41,481 nucleotides of DNA, from IMG/VR virus record IMGVR_UViG_3300010885_019152, positions 1-41,481 of that record; one strand, 5' to 3'. Below the pieces are notes generated by a model. That model worked only from the letters and a program-made list of their open reading frames with translations, did not search any database and was not told the DNA's origin. Shown here piece after piece: positions 24,901 to 32,763 of the stretch (position 1 is the stretch's first letter; each line of letters opens with the position of its first letter). The DNA comes from a virus. Position numbers and translations under genes: made by a program.

Positions 24901-25437
24901 TTATCGCATTCTATTCAACCCTGAATTGGCAGAGTTGATAGCGAATTGCGACATTCCACCTGAATAGCCTCTATTACGCCCAAGTCCAGAATTATTTTGC
25001 TGGGCACGCCAGGAATTATTGACAACGCCACCAGTTGCTCCTGGTTGGCCTCCTGTTGCCCCTACGGCTCTAGGACGAGTAATGATGATTGGGGGCTGAT
25101 TTGCTTGATTTCTCTGACGAGCAAGATCTCGATTCATAGCATCACGGACGCTTACACGAAAGCCTTCACCCATATGGACAAGACTACGCATTTGATCGTG
25201 AGCCTCAGTATATCCACTGGCAGTAGGATGAGCAAAACCCCTGGTAAAAGTCCTGTTGTTAGCCATTGTATCAAAGTTACGAAAAGCATTAACAGCTACA
25301 GGATTGTTTCTTGAAATTTGAGGTCCAGAATAAGCGACCCTAGAAACTGGCAAAGTGTGTGGTCTAGAAATAAAGCTGACTCCAACAGGCCGAAAAACAG
25401 CCCTTGAACCAGCAATCGATGCCATTGACATTCCCAT
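24901..25437 (-). CDS. Hypothetical Asn/Arg/Gly-rich protein
   Basis: 178 residues, basic, rich in Asn, Arg, Gly and Ala, mostly disordered in appearance, with an Arg-rich helix (DAMNRDLARQRNQANQ) and ending GGMSQFAINSANSGLNRM. It opens the block of small genes before the portal, where T7 has genes 6.7-7.7, some of which code virion proteins. I recognise no family. The ribosome site is weak. Confidence 0.6.
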   Translation of the reverse strand: MGMSMASIAGSRAVFRPVGVSFISRPHTLPVSRVAYSGPQISRNNPVAVNAFRNFDTMANNRTFTRGFAHPTASGYTEAHDQMRSLVHMGEGFRVSVRDAMNRDLARQRNQANQPPIIITRPRAVGATGGQPGATGGVVNNSWRAQQNNSGLGRNRGYSGGMSQFAINSANSGLNRMR

Positions 25438-25441
25438 ATAT

Positions 25442-25639
25442 TTATTCTTTACTTAAAATTGTTTCGTTTTGTTCCTCGTAAGCTTTTTTCATTAGACGAA
25501 CAATCTGTCTTTGTCCAGCATAAAACCAAATTTCTTTTTCAGTCATTGTTAATTCTGGACACTTTTCGGGACACCTTTCCTCAAGAGCATCTACAAGTGC
25601 TTTACTAATAGGTGGAAATGACTGGTTATCAATCGACAT
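25442..25639 (-). CDS. Conserved phage hypothetical
   Basis: 65 residues. The sequence FPPISKALVDALEERCPE, then MTEKEIWFYAGQRQIVRLM, is a pattern I recognise in small proteins of many podoviruses and siphoviruses, whose function is unknown. It is helical with two Cys (CPEKCPE). It lies between the DUF5664 gene and the virion block. No clear ribosome site precedes its ATG. Confidence 0.7.
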   Translation of the reverse strand: MSIDNQSFPPISKALVDALEERCPEKCPELTMTEKEIWFYAGQRQIVRLMKKAYEEQNETILSKE

Positions 25640-25644
25640 AAAAT

Positions 25645-26010
25645 TTACTTTGGTAGATCGTTTAGCTCTTTAGGAAGCTTTCCTAGCTCAATTTTATGGC
25701 TTGTCTCAATCATAGCAAGCACATTCCACGCACAAGCTACATCGTGACGTTCATCTCTATGCCCTTCAAGATGCCTAAACAGGTGTCTTAAAGCTGAGTC
25801 CATATATCTAGAAAGAGGCTGGCCTAGCTCCCAATTACGCTCAGCATACTTAATTGCACCTTCCTCAAGTTGCCTTGCAACAAGGTGGATTGCGTGAGGC
25901 ATAAGCAAGTCATATCTGCCCTTCTTATCCCTGCTGTCCCTTACTGAACCAGATTTAAAATTCTGTCTTTTACCAGAATCTTTAACTACTACTTCTTTTG
26001 TTGCATCCAT
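25645..26010 (-). CDS. DUF5664 protein (dATP/dGTP diphosphohydrolase N-terminal-like)
   Basis: 121 residues. The helical core ARQLEEGAIKYAERNWELGQ, then SRYMDSALRHLFRHLEG and DERHDVACAWNVLAMIE, matches DUF5664, related to all-alpha NTP pyrophosphatases. Acidic residues E49, E50, E87 and D90 could bind metal. Such enzymes may adjust the dNTP pool for replication; activity here is inferred. A strong ribosome site (AAGGAGGAAG) lies inside the preceding lipoprotein gene, whose end it overlaps by 22 bases. Confidence 0.82.
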   Translation of the reverse strand: MDATKEVVVKDSGKRQNFKSGSVRDSRDKKGRYDLLMPHAIHLVARQLEEGAIKYAERNWELGQPLSRYMDSALRHLFRHLEGHRDERHDVACAWNVLAMIETSHKIELGKLPKELNDLPK

Positions 26011-26150
26011 CTTTCTTCCTCCTTTTGAAGCTCAATAACTACCCAATAAGTAGGCACATTAGAATATTGAGTTGGCTCATCTTGAGTTACTATTGGTTGT
26101 TCAGAGCACCCAACAAAAACAAAACAAAGCAGTATTAGCAGTAGTTTCAT
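25989..26150 (-). CDS. Small lipoprotein
   Basis: 53 residues starting MKLLLILLCFVFVGCSEQP, a short lipoprotein signal peptide with lipobox FVGC, then a small mature part ending in a charged tail (QKEEERWMQQKK). I chose the ATG at 26150 because it overlaps the preceding TGA (ATGA) and places the signal peptide at the N-terminus; an upstream start would add ten residues before it. Candidate o-spanin or outer-membrane exclusion protein. It lies in the nucleotide-metabolism block, away from the lysis genes. Confidence 0.68.
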   Translation of the reverse strand: MKLLLILLCFVFVGCSEQPIVTQDEPTQYSNVPTYWVVIELQKEEERWMQQKK

Positions 26151-26479
26151 ACTTCTATAGATAGCACTGGAATTCCACATTCCCTAGCTACCAGTGCCTC
26201 AAGCAAAGCACCAGCACTTTGTTCAAATCCTGGTAGAAAGTAAATGTAATCGCAAAACAAAAGTTTCTGTAGGTCTAGCTTAAGGTAAGAGGCTCTTGAA
26301 TGTCCCTTAGCCCTATTAAAGTTATTAGCAGGGTTAACAGGAATATATCCAAGTTCAAATAAAACGTCTTCTTTTGCGTCAAATAAAGGATAATTAAGGT
26401 CTGGTAATCCAGTCATTGGACCAGAAATATATACTTTTTTACCTTTACCTTTGGATGTCTTTAATTTGAACTTTGCCAT
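26147..26479 (-). CDS. DUF4406 protein (nucleoside deoxyribosyltransferase-like)
   Basis: 110 residues. The Rossmann-like start KKVYISGPMTGLPDLNYPLF (residues 14-33), the segment GYIPVNPA and the C-terminal SAGALLEALVARECGIPVL fit the DUF4406 family, related to nucleoside 2-deoxyribosyltransferases. Glu94 sits in the place of the catalytic glutamate. Likely role: nucleotide or base salvage or modification during replication; the substrate is unknown. GGAAAGG precedes the ATG, inside the end of the exonuclease gene. Confidence 0.85.
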   Translation of the reverse strand: MAKFKLKTSKGKGKKVYISGPMTGLPDLNYPLFDAKEDVLFELGYIPVNPANNFNRAKGHSRASYLKLDLQKLLFCDYIYFLPGFEQSAGALLEALVARECGIPVLSIEV

Positions 26480-27204
26480 AACTTTACCTTTCCTGTCTTC
26501 CTGTCGTACTCTCCTTTTCTTAATATCCTTGCTAGTCGTGCCTGAACAAGAGCTTCTTCCTCACCAAGCCCAGCCTTTTTAAAAGCCTTCTTAACTGCAT
26601 CCCACATTGAATCAATACTGGTTAACCCTTCAAGAATTTTCTCAGCTTTCTTTGGTCCAACTCCAGGGCATCCAGAATAGTTATCTGCAATGTCTCCAGT
26701 AAGCACCTGCATCATAAAAGCCTTGTCTGCCTCTTCTTCTGTGATAGCGAGAATACCATCGTCTGGCCTGTTCCAGTTGTAGTACTTGCTAGGAACGCTT
26801 TTAAAGTCCTTGTCAAGGGAAACAATAATGCCACCATTCTCACAAGAAAGGATTGAAAGCACATCGTCTGCTTCAATGTTGGGAAAGTGAATAGCTTTGT
26901 ACGTGTAGATTAAATGCTCCCTAACTGCCCCAAGAGCTACAGGCTTTCTCATCTTTTTCCTGTGCTCTTTGTAGGATGGATGAACATCCTTTCTAAAATT
27001 CTTAGAATCGCTCACGGCAATAACCACAACATCTGCCTTAAGCGTGTGCTTTAGCTCATCAAGAAATACATCGGTACGTTTTTGTGCTTCCCTAACATCA
27101 GCGTGGAGCGTCCAGAAATCATCCCCCCAATCAGTAGATTGTTCTGCTAAAAACGATTGCTGGTAGGCTACAATATCCCCATCAATATATATTGTTGTGC
27201 TCAT
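26461..27204 (-). CDS. 5'-3' exonuclease (T7 gp6-like, FEN family)
   Basis: 247 residues. It removes RNA primers, processes recombination ends and degrades host DNA in T7. Metal-binding acidic residues appear in order: D8 and D10 (YIDGD), D66, E111/D113/D114 (NIEADDV), D131/D133 (SLDKDF), and D171/D174 (LTGDIADNY). The helix-three-turn-helix GCPGVGPKKAEKIL (residues 178-191) binds the DNA backbone. It follows the DNA polymerase and the inserted homing endonuclease gene, with a 4-bp overlap to the latter. Confidence 0.94.
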   Translation of the reverse strand: MSTTIYIDGDIVAYQQSFLAEQSTDWGDDFWTLHADVREAQKRTDVFLDELKHTLKADVVVIAVSDSKNFRKDVHPSYKEHRKKMRKPVALGAVREHLIYTYKAIHFPNIEADDVLSILSCENGGIIVSLDKDFKSVPSKYYNWNRPDDGILAITEEEADKAFMMQVLTGDIADNYSGCPGVGPKKAEKILEGLTSIDSMWDAVKKAFKKAGLGEEEALVQARLARILRKGEYDRKTGKVKLWQSSN

Positions 27205-27635
27205 AGGTATGTTAATTTCTTAAGCTCCCTAATTTTCTGATCAATTTCTGCTCTTTTTCTAGGATTCTTTGTATTATAGTACTTGAGGCATAGTTCCGCT
27301 TGACGCTTTTTTTCACGCAAAAAAGGGAGTAGTGTTTGGATAACCAGGTGTGCGGTTTCAGAGAAGACTCGCCAACGAAAAGAGGGTCGAGTGTTCTTCT
27401 TTTTCCGATCATATCTAGTAAAATGTCCTCCGAACAATTGAGAATACCTATGGATAATCTTTGGATAACAAGCTTCCACTGACACCATAAGCGTTGAGCC
27501 GTTGATAATAGCAATGCACCCTTCTCCATCGGTGTAACCAGCAAGGTAGGCAATTTCATTTTGAGATATAGACCTAAACTTTAGTGAGTTTCTGCCCAAT
27601 TTTTTCCCAGCCTGAACTCTCCTGTTAGTGGGCAT
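27201..27635 (-). CDS. LAGLIDADG homing endonuclease, free-standing
   Basis: Up to 144 residues. The single LAGLIDADG motif (IAYLAGYTDGEGCIAI, about residues 28-43) has the acidic residues that bind metal. One motif implies a homodimer cutting a pseudo-palindromic site. The rest (FRWRVFSETAHLVIQTLLPF, then KKRQAELCLKYY) fits the family. The first 18 codons overlap the DNA polymerase end in another frame; the true start may be a TTG within the overlap. It lies between polymerase and exonuclease genes, adjacent in T7-like phages, so it looks like an inserted mobile gene. The polymerase end is intact. Confidence 0.88.
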   Translation of the reverse strand: MPTNRRVQAGKKLGRNSLKFRSISQNEIAYLAGYTDGEGCIAIINGSTLMVSVEACYPKIIHRYSQLFGGHFTRYDRKKKNTRPSFRWRVFSETAHLVIQTLLPFLREKKRQAELCLKYYNTKNPRKRAEIDQKIRELKKLTYL

Positions 27636-29470
27636 TTGAAATTAAAGAGTTGTCCAGAATCTTCGATTGACTTAACGGCTATTTTGCCAACTTCTTCCGC
27701 AATATCTTCCCTGCACTCAAGTTGCATTTCATCGTGGATGTGAGCTACTAAAGCATAGTCAGTACCAAAAACAAAGTCTAATTTTTGTAGTTTTTCCAGT
27801 AATAATATCGTTGACATTTTCATCACTAAAGCACCTGCACTCTGGAGGAGAGTGTTTAGTGCGGAGTGACTACTGCGAATCTGAAGCTTTCTACCATCTA
27901 AACCATTAAGAAAGCCCTTTACTTTAAGGGTATAGTCTATAGATTCCTTAAGCCTTTTAAGAGCAGGAGTCTTGTCTAAAAACTCTCGTTTAATCCGTCT
28001 TCCTTCTTCTTGTCCTTTTCCGATAATGTTACCGATTTTTTCATCCCCTGCCCCATAAAGGAATGCGTAGATGAATGTCTTCGCAGAGTCCCTCGTTGGC
28101 AATCCAGCGGAAGCTTGATTAACGGAGTGGATATCCCCTTGTATGATGTCTTTTGTGTAAGCTCCTCCATCGTATCTAGCCAAATAGTGGGCGAGACAGC
28201 GTAGCTCCAACCCTGAAGCGTCTGCCCCAACCAACGTTTTGCCTTCTCCAGCAACGAATAATTCTCTACATTCTTTTCCATATTCAGATCCTACTCTAGG
28301 TACTTGGGCTATGTTTGGTTTAGAATGAGTACAACGTCCAGTGATTGCACCATTCGTATTTACTCTGCCGTGAATACGTCCACCTGGCTTAACCATTTTT
28401 AACCAAGCTTCATTACCCTCGGCAAGTTGGCCTATTCTCTTTTGGAGAAGCAGGTATTCTAAGAGGGGTTTTGCCTCTGCATAGCCCAAATTCGCAAGAA
28501 CTTGAAGCACCGCTTCATCCACTTTCGGCTTTCCATCGGGAGTAAATTCTTGTGGTTTCCATCCGTACTTCTTTTTGAACCTTTCCGCAATTTCTTCCCT
28601 GCTCCCAGGGTTGAATGGGATCGTTTTTTCTTTTTGTTTTCCATCTTTGATTAGGCTTAGCCCCTCCTTTTGAGTTTTGTTGTTTTCTTTTGCCCAACGT
28701 TTAGCCTCTTCTGAGGCTTCCGCTTTGCTGGCAAAAACTTTATCACCAAAGTGATAAGCCCTAGATTTCATCTTTTCAATGGTAGGGCTAAACACCTTCT
28801 GAAGCTCAGCTTGTAGCTCAACCCTACGCTTAGCCATTTTAACATAAAGTTCTTCAGCCTTTTTCTTGTCAAAGGCAAACCCATTTCTTTCTTGAAGTAA
28901 AATAGCCTGAAAGAATTTATGCTCTAACTCAACAGCCATATCAGAGTAGTTCTTAAGCTTTATGTTCTCCCAAAGCTTTTTTGTTACCTCTACGTCCTTT
29001 GCACAATAATCTTCCATCTCCTGTGACCAGTTAGCAAAGTCGTTGGTATCCTTAAAGTCACCCTTTCTCAAGCCAATCCGATAACCCCAAGCTTTAAGGC
29101 TATGCGATCCAATTAGGTTCTTAGGAAACCAAGCATTCTTTCGAGCAAACCCAAAGTCTCTCTCTCGAAGGTCTGACCAGATAAGGCGAGTACAAACAAG
29201 AGTATCCCTAAGAGAAGCCTGTGGATAAACAGCGAATAACTTGTGAATTACTGGAATGTCAAAGCCCACAATATTATGCCCAACCAGAATATACTCATCC
29301 TTGCTTGCGTTAACTAAACGATCTACTCCCTCACGGATAGGCTTGCAATTAGGCTCATTGTTGTACCTAGTAGTCTCACCTGTTTTGGTGTCGTGAATGA
29401 CAAGGCAATGGATTACCTTTGTTTCGTCAAGCAAGCCATCCGACTCAATATCAAATATAAGTTCGTTCAT
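27581..29470 (-). CDS. DNA polymerase (T7 gp5-like, family A)
   Basis: 629 residues (T7 gp5: 704). Replicative polymerase with proofreading. Exonuclease residues: D7 and E9 (IFDIES), D71 (NIVGFDIP), D159 (YCAKDVEV). Polymerase motif A is GADASGLELR (D417). Motif B is TRDSAKTFIYAFLYGAGDE, nearly identical to T7, with R460, K464 and Y472. Motif C is AHIHDEMQ (H579, D580). The C-terminus GKNWAETH ends in the conserved His. Part of the difference in length from T7 lies in the exonuclease and thumb regions. The ATG overlaps the stop of a small gene. Confidence 0.97.
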   Translation of the reverse strand: MNELIFDIESDGLLDETKVIHCLVIHDTKTGETTRYNNEPNCKPIREGVDRLVNASKDEYILVGHNIVGFDIPVIHKLFAVYPQASLRDTLVCTRLIWSDLRERDFGFARKNAWFPKNLIGSHSLKAWGYRIGLRKGDFKDTNDFANWSQEMEDYCAKDVEVTKKLWENIKLKNYSDMAVELEHKFFQAILLQERNGFAFDKKKAEELYVKMAKRRVELQAELQKVFSPTIEKMKSRAYHFGDKVFASKAEASEEAKRWAKENNKTQKEGLSLIKDGKQKEKTIPFNPGSREEIAERFKKKYGWKPQEFTPDGKPKVDEAVLQVLANLGYAEAKPLLEYLLLQKRIGQLAEGNEAWLKMVKPGGRIHGRVNTNGAITGRCTHSKPNIAQVPRVGSEYGKECRELFVAGEGKTLVGADASGLELRCLAHYLARYDGGAYTKDIIQGDIHSVNQASAGLPTRDSAKTFIYAFLYGAGDEKIGNIIGKGQEEGRRIKREFLDKTPALKRLKESIDYTLKVKGFLNGLDGRKLQIRSSHSALNTLLQSAGALVMKMSTILLLEKLQKLDFVFGTDYALVAHIHDEMQLECREDIAEEVGKIAVKSIEDSGQLFNFKCPLTGEFRLGKNWAETH

Positions 29471-29679
29471 TTCTTTTTCTCCTCCACCTTGCGATTAGTG
29501 TAACAATTTGTCGTTTCTCTTGCAATCAATAATGCCGTGTCAACTTGCGTTTTTATAATCCTTAACTTTATGGCTTGGCAATGGTCAGAGTTATCCTTCA
29601 TCTTTGCCAAATTTTGGCTTGCTCTTTCAAGCAGGTCTATTGCCCATTGTGTGCTACTTCTAATTGATTTAATCTTCAT
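29467..29679 (-). CDS. Small hypothetical between helicase and polymerase
   Basis: 70 residues, basic, helical (STQWAIDLLERASQNLAKMK), no Cys cluster or membrane segment. It ends VEEKKK, encoded by the purine-rich stretch that also forms the polymerase ribosome site (GGAGAAAAAG). T7 has small genes 4.3-4.7 here. Both ends overlap neighbours by four bases, so it is probably translated as a coupling link. Function unknown. Confidence 0.68.
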   Translation of the reverse strand: MKIKSIRSSTQWAIDLLERASQNLAKMKDNSDHCQAIKLRIIKTQVDTALLIARETTNCYTNRKVEEKKK

Positions 29680-31271
29680 TGTAATTCCTCTGGTAGGTCA
29701 ACTGGAGGTTCACCCATATCAGTAAGCCTCCCTCGTTGGGCATCGTACTCTAGGTAAGAGGCAATGCCTGTTTCCCCTGTAAAGCGATTCTTTAGGATTC
29801 GAACAATTGTTCTGTTCCTTGTGGTATCGTCTTGCTGGTTACGTTCCAGCCCTAGCACCATATCGCTTAATTGAGCTATTCCAGCAGATCCACGGAGTTG
29901 GCTAAGTGAAGTAGTAGCCCCTTCTTCGTGTCCCCTGCCTTCTGGACGCTTTAAATGGGATACAATAATCATACCTACCTTTAATTCCTCAACTAGGGAG
30001 CGTAGCTTAGTCATTGTGTTATCAATAAGCCTCCGTTCATCTCCATCTCCCATTCCAGAAACAACTATGCTTAAGTGGTCTAGGATAATCCAACCGCACC
30101 CACAACCCTTAGCCATATACCGAATCCTGTTCATAAGGTTGTTTGAATCCATCGAACCAAAATGGTCGTAGGTAAAGAACTTTCCAGAAGCTAAGCAAGA
30201 ATCAAAAGCTTCCTTAAGCTCTTTCTCATTTACGTCCTTGCGTAGGTGAAGTGGGGTGGACATCTCAATCCCCAGGATGCCTAAAGTTGTCCTACGTACC
30301 GATTCCTCAAGAGCTATGTAGCCTACGCTTTGACCATTCCGCAGTAGATGATGGCTTAGCTCCCTACAGAATTGACTCTTACCTATGCCTGACCCAGCGG
30401 TGATAGTTACAAGCTCACCCTTACGCAAGCCGTGTGTCATTTTAGTAAGCCCCTCGTAGGGGTAAGGAACTGCTTCCTGTAGGTCAATCTTGGTTATGTA
30501 ATCCCAAAGATCGTTGCCACCTACGATACCATCTGGACGATATTCCTTAGCCCTCCACATTGCATCGATAACCTCTGTACCCTTACCAGCAACAAGCATA
30601 TCATTCGCATCCTTCATAGGAAGGTAAGCAATCCTTGCCTTATTGGGAGAGAGCAAAGCACAACATTCTTTAGAAGCCTTTATACCTGGCTCATCGTTAT
30701 CAAACATAAACACCACAACCTCAAATTGCTCTAGCCATTCAAGATTCTTGGCTACTGCCTTAAGAGCACCTTGAGCACCATTAGGCACTGAGACTACTGG
30801 CCATTTGTTCTGGTGGAGTTGGCTTACTGAAAGAGCATCAATCTCCCCTTCAGTGATTGTGACCATCTTAAAGTTACCCTTCCATAGGTGCATCCCATAT
30901 AGCCCCATCCTGTTGGCATCCCCAAGAATCTTAAAATCCTTATTAGGAAAGCGAAGCTTTTGGGCAATCACTTTTCCGTCCAAGTCCTTGTAATTGGAAA
31001 TATGAACTGGCCTACCATTGTAGTAGCCCACTCTATAATCCCAACGTTTACAAGTATCGCTAGTTATACACCTCTTAGTAAGATCAGTTACTTCCCCTTC
31101 TACAAACGCTTCCTGTGGCAACATATTTATAATCCTCCTTTGTTGTTCTACCGCACTCCCCTTTTCATAGTTTCTGCAAGAAAAGCAGTATCCGTGTCCA
31201 TCGTCATATCTAGACAAGGCATCGGAACTGCCACACTTGGGGCAAGGTTCGTGACAAACAAAATTACTCAT
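29676..31271 (-). CDS. Primase-helicase (T7 gp4-like)
   Basis: 531 residues (T7 gp4: 566). Zinc-binding primase domain with C10, C13, C29 and C32 (CPKCG ... CFSC). TOPRIM domain with E141 (TEGEIDALS) and D191/D193 (MFDNDEPG). RecA-like hexameric helicase with Walker A AGSGIGKS (292-299), Walker B CGWIILDHLS (392-401), an H3-like IIVSHLKRPEGRGHEEG and an H4-like QLRGSAGIAQLSD. The acidic C-terminal tail ends PEELQ rather than the usual terminal Phe of T7 gp4, so the polymerase contact may differ. Confidence 0.97.
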   Translation of the reverse strand: MSNFVCHEPCPKCGSSDALSRYDDGHGYCFSCRNYEKGSAVEQQRRIINMLPQEAFVEGEVTDLTKRCITSDTCKRWDYRVGYYNGRPVHISNYKDLDGKVIAQKLRFPNKDFKILGDANRMGLYGMHLWKGNFKMVTITEGEIDALSVSQLHQNKWPVVSVPNGAQGALKAVAKNLEWLEQFEVVVFMFDNDEPGIKASKECCALLSPNKARIAYLPMKDANDMLVAGKGTEVIDAMWRAKEYRPDGIVGGNDLWDYITKIDLQEAVPYPYEGLTKMTHGLRKGELVTITAGSGIGKSQFCRELSHHLLRNGQSVGYIALEESVRRTTLGILGIEMSTPLHLRKDVNEKELKEAFDSCLASGKFFTYDHFGSMDSNNLMNRIRYMAKGCGCGWIILDHLSIVVSGMGDGDERRLIDNTMTKLRSLVEELKVGMIIVSHLKRPEGRGHEEGATTSLSQLRGSAGIAQLSDMVLGLERNQQDDTTRNRTIVRILKNRFTGETGIASYLEYDAQRGRLTDMGEPPVDLPEELQ

Positions 31272-31474
31272 TTACTCTCGAACACTTCAACGCCCAAAAC
31301 ATTAATCCTACCTATGCCATTATTATAGCAAGCAGTATATGGAACTGGAGCAGTATCCTCTAGCTCCTTTTCAAAGTCCTTAAATGATTCTTGGTTTACC
31401 CCTACACGTTTAAGTTTTGCCCCGAACTTTTCTTCGAAGCTGTTTAAAAAGCTTTTCAAATTCTTTAGTTGCAT
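31268..31474 (-). CDS. Small hypothetical between endonuclease I and primase
   Basis: 68 residues, strong ribosome site (AAAGGAGAACA). The N-terminal half is helical and charged; the C-terminal half (YTACYNNGIGRINVLGVEVF) is beta-like. It overlaps the endonuclease end by 65 bases and the primase start by four. T7 has the gene 3.5 amidase lysozyme at this place, but no lysozyme motif is present. Function unknown. Confidence 0.68.
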   Translation of the reverse strand: MQLKNLKSFLNSFEEKFGAKLKRVGVNQESFKDFEKELEDTAPVPYTACYNNGIGRINVLGVEVFESK

Positions 31475-31859
31475 TGTTCTCCTTTAGCCAACCTTCTGGA
31501 ATCCTTCCCTCTGCGTGAGGAAAGCCATTCTTGTTAGCCCATTCTGCGTAAGTTGTTTTTGTTTGTTTGTTAAGCCTGTTCCCTGACCGCTGGAAGACAA
31601 TCCTAATATCAATCGTAGGAAGAGTCTTCTTGACTAGAACAAGCTTGCTCCTATCTGAGGAGCGAAACCACCCCTTTGCCTCTACAATAATTCCATTCGG
31701 CAGTATGAAATCTGGAGTGTAAACGCACTCCCTGGTGTATGGCAAACGGATGGATTCATATTCAAACACTGCTCCCACCCTTTCAAGGTGAGAGGCAATG
31801 TCTTGTTCCAGCCGAGAACGATACTTAGGTTTCTTAGAAGTCACTACTTCCCTTGGCAT
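31410..31859 (-). CDS. Endonuclease I (T7 gp3-like Holliday-junction resolvase)
   Basis: Resolves branched DNA and breaks down host DNA. The frame is open to 32051, but starting at the ATG at 31859 gives exactly 149 residues, the length of T7 gp3, and avoids a long overlap with the SSB gene. Catalytic residues in this numbering are E18, E33, D50 (YTPDF), E60 and K62 (VEAKG), spaced nearly as in T7 (E20, E35, D55, E65, K67). The start lies inside the SSB end (26-base overlap) without a good ribosome site, so coupling is likely. Confidence 0.92.
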   Translation of the reverse strand: MPREVVTSKKPKYRSRLEQDIASHLERVGAVFEYESIRLPYTRECVYTPDFILPNGIIVEAKGWFRSSDRSKLVLVKKTLPTIDIRIVFQRSGNRLNKQTKTTYAEWANKNGFPHAEGRIPEGWLKENNATKEFEKLFKQLRRKVRGKT

Positions 31860-32466
31860 CAGAAGAAGTTGTAAAGATGTTCTCTGGGATGCTTTCACCA
31901 CCAGATACAAATCCTTCTTCTTCAGCCGTGAAGCCAAACGCTTCCGCATTTGCAACTCCACTTGGGGATTTAAGATCAATAACCTGTACCGCTTTGCAAC
32001 GTAGGCTTGCACCAACGCCAAGAGCAGGGGTGTACCAAGGGAACACCTCACACGCTACTTTTAGTATGCTTCCACCTCCAACACGCTCAGATATAATCTT
32101 TCCCTTGGTGTCGAAGATTGCGGGACGTTGTTCCCACTCCTTGCCTGTCTTCTTGCTTTTGATCTTGGCAGAGAGAGTAAACTTAATACGCACCTTGCCT
32201 GTCTTGTTGCCTTCCTTATCCGCATCTTCACGAATAGGAAGCTCAGCAAGCTTAAGCTCTTTCTTCTTCAGCAACTGGCACTGGTTTTTGTAGTATTCCT
32301 TAACACAGGTCTTAACTGAATCTTGGAATTCCTTAACTTCGTCTGGTTCACAAATCAAACTGACCGAGTACTCTCCGTCTGGTTTGAATTTGGTATCTGG
32401 TTCATTTAGCTTTGGGTAACTTGCTACACCTTTAGGCGAGACAAGCTTTATGATTCTGTCGTTCAT
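31834..32466 (-). CDS. Single-stranded DNA-binding protein (T7 gp2.5-like)
   Basis: 210 residues (T7 gp2.5: 232). An OB-fold protein coating the lagging strand and contacting polymerase and helicase. Typical features are the start IIKLVSPKGVASYPKLNEPDTKF, GEYSVSL, the basic middle LSAKIKSKKTGKEWEQRPAIFD, and ...VACEVFPWY. The C-terminal tail is acidic and ends in Phe (SSDAKGSSDF), as needed in T7 for partner binding. A strong ribosome site, AAAAAGGAGAAA, precedes the ATG. Confidence 0.93.
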   Translation of the reverse strand: MNDRIIKLVSPKGVASYPKLNEPDTKFKPDGEYSVSLICEPDEVKEFQDSVKTCVKEYYKNQCQLLKKKELKLAELPIREDADKEGNKTGKVRIKFTLSAKIKSKKTGKEWEQRPAIFDTKGKIISERVGGGSILKVACEVFPWYTPALGVGASLRCKAVQVIDLKSPSGVANAEAFGFTAEEEGFVSGGESIPENIFTTSSDAKGSSDF

Positions 32467-32487
32467 TTATGGTTTCTCCTTTTTAGT

Positions 32488-32763
32488 TTATTTTACAGAC
32501 ACTTCAGTATCTGCATCATCCAAGATCTCTCTTGGAAAATTGTCGGTTGGGGCGAACTGCAACACGTAGTTCTTTGGCCAACGAAATCCGCTTGCGTATA
32601 AGAAAATCTGGCAAGTATTAAGAACATCGCTGAGTGTGAAAGCATCGGTTTTGATGGTGGTTTGTCTTTCAGGCAAGCCGTTGTACTTTTCCATATGGGT
32701 AAAAGTTATAACGTGTACCCCATCTTCTTCAGAGTTAAACTGGTCTTGTGTTTGGTTCATCAC
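32488..32763 (-). CDS. Hypothetical acidic protein after RNA polymerase
   Basis: 91 residues, acidic. The core TFTHMEKYNGLPERQTTIKT, then LSDVLNTCQIFLYASGFRWP, looks like a small alpha/beta domain; short proteins of this type often follow the polymerase gene in T7-like phages. The ATG overlaps the polymerase stop. T7 encodes small host-takeover proteins in this interval, but no homology to them is visible. Confidence 0.68.
   Translation of the reverse strand: MMNQTQDQFNSEEDGVHVITFTHMEKYNGLPERQTTIKTDAFTLSDVLNTCQIFLYASGFRWPKNYVLQFAPTDNFPREILDDADTEVSVK

Noticed and set aside
25645-26010. Evidence for a 2-aminoadenine (Z) genome
   Set aside because: DUF5664 relates to dATP/dGTP hydrolases, but no PurZ (adenylosuccinate synthetase-like) gene or DatZ-like protein occurs in the window.
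27581-29470. Intron or interruption in the DNA polymerase linked to the homing endonuclease
   Set aside because: The polymerase frame is continuous with all motifs and the conserved GKNW...H end, so the nuclease gene is free-standing.
31410-32051. Longer 213-residue form of endonuclease I
   Set aside because: The first 64 codons overlap the SSB gene in another frame; the 149-residue form matches the T7 length and catalytic spacing.
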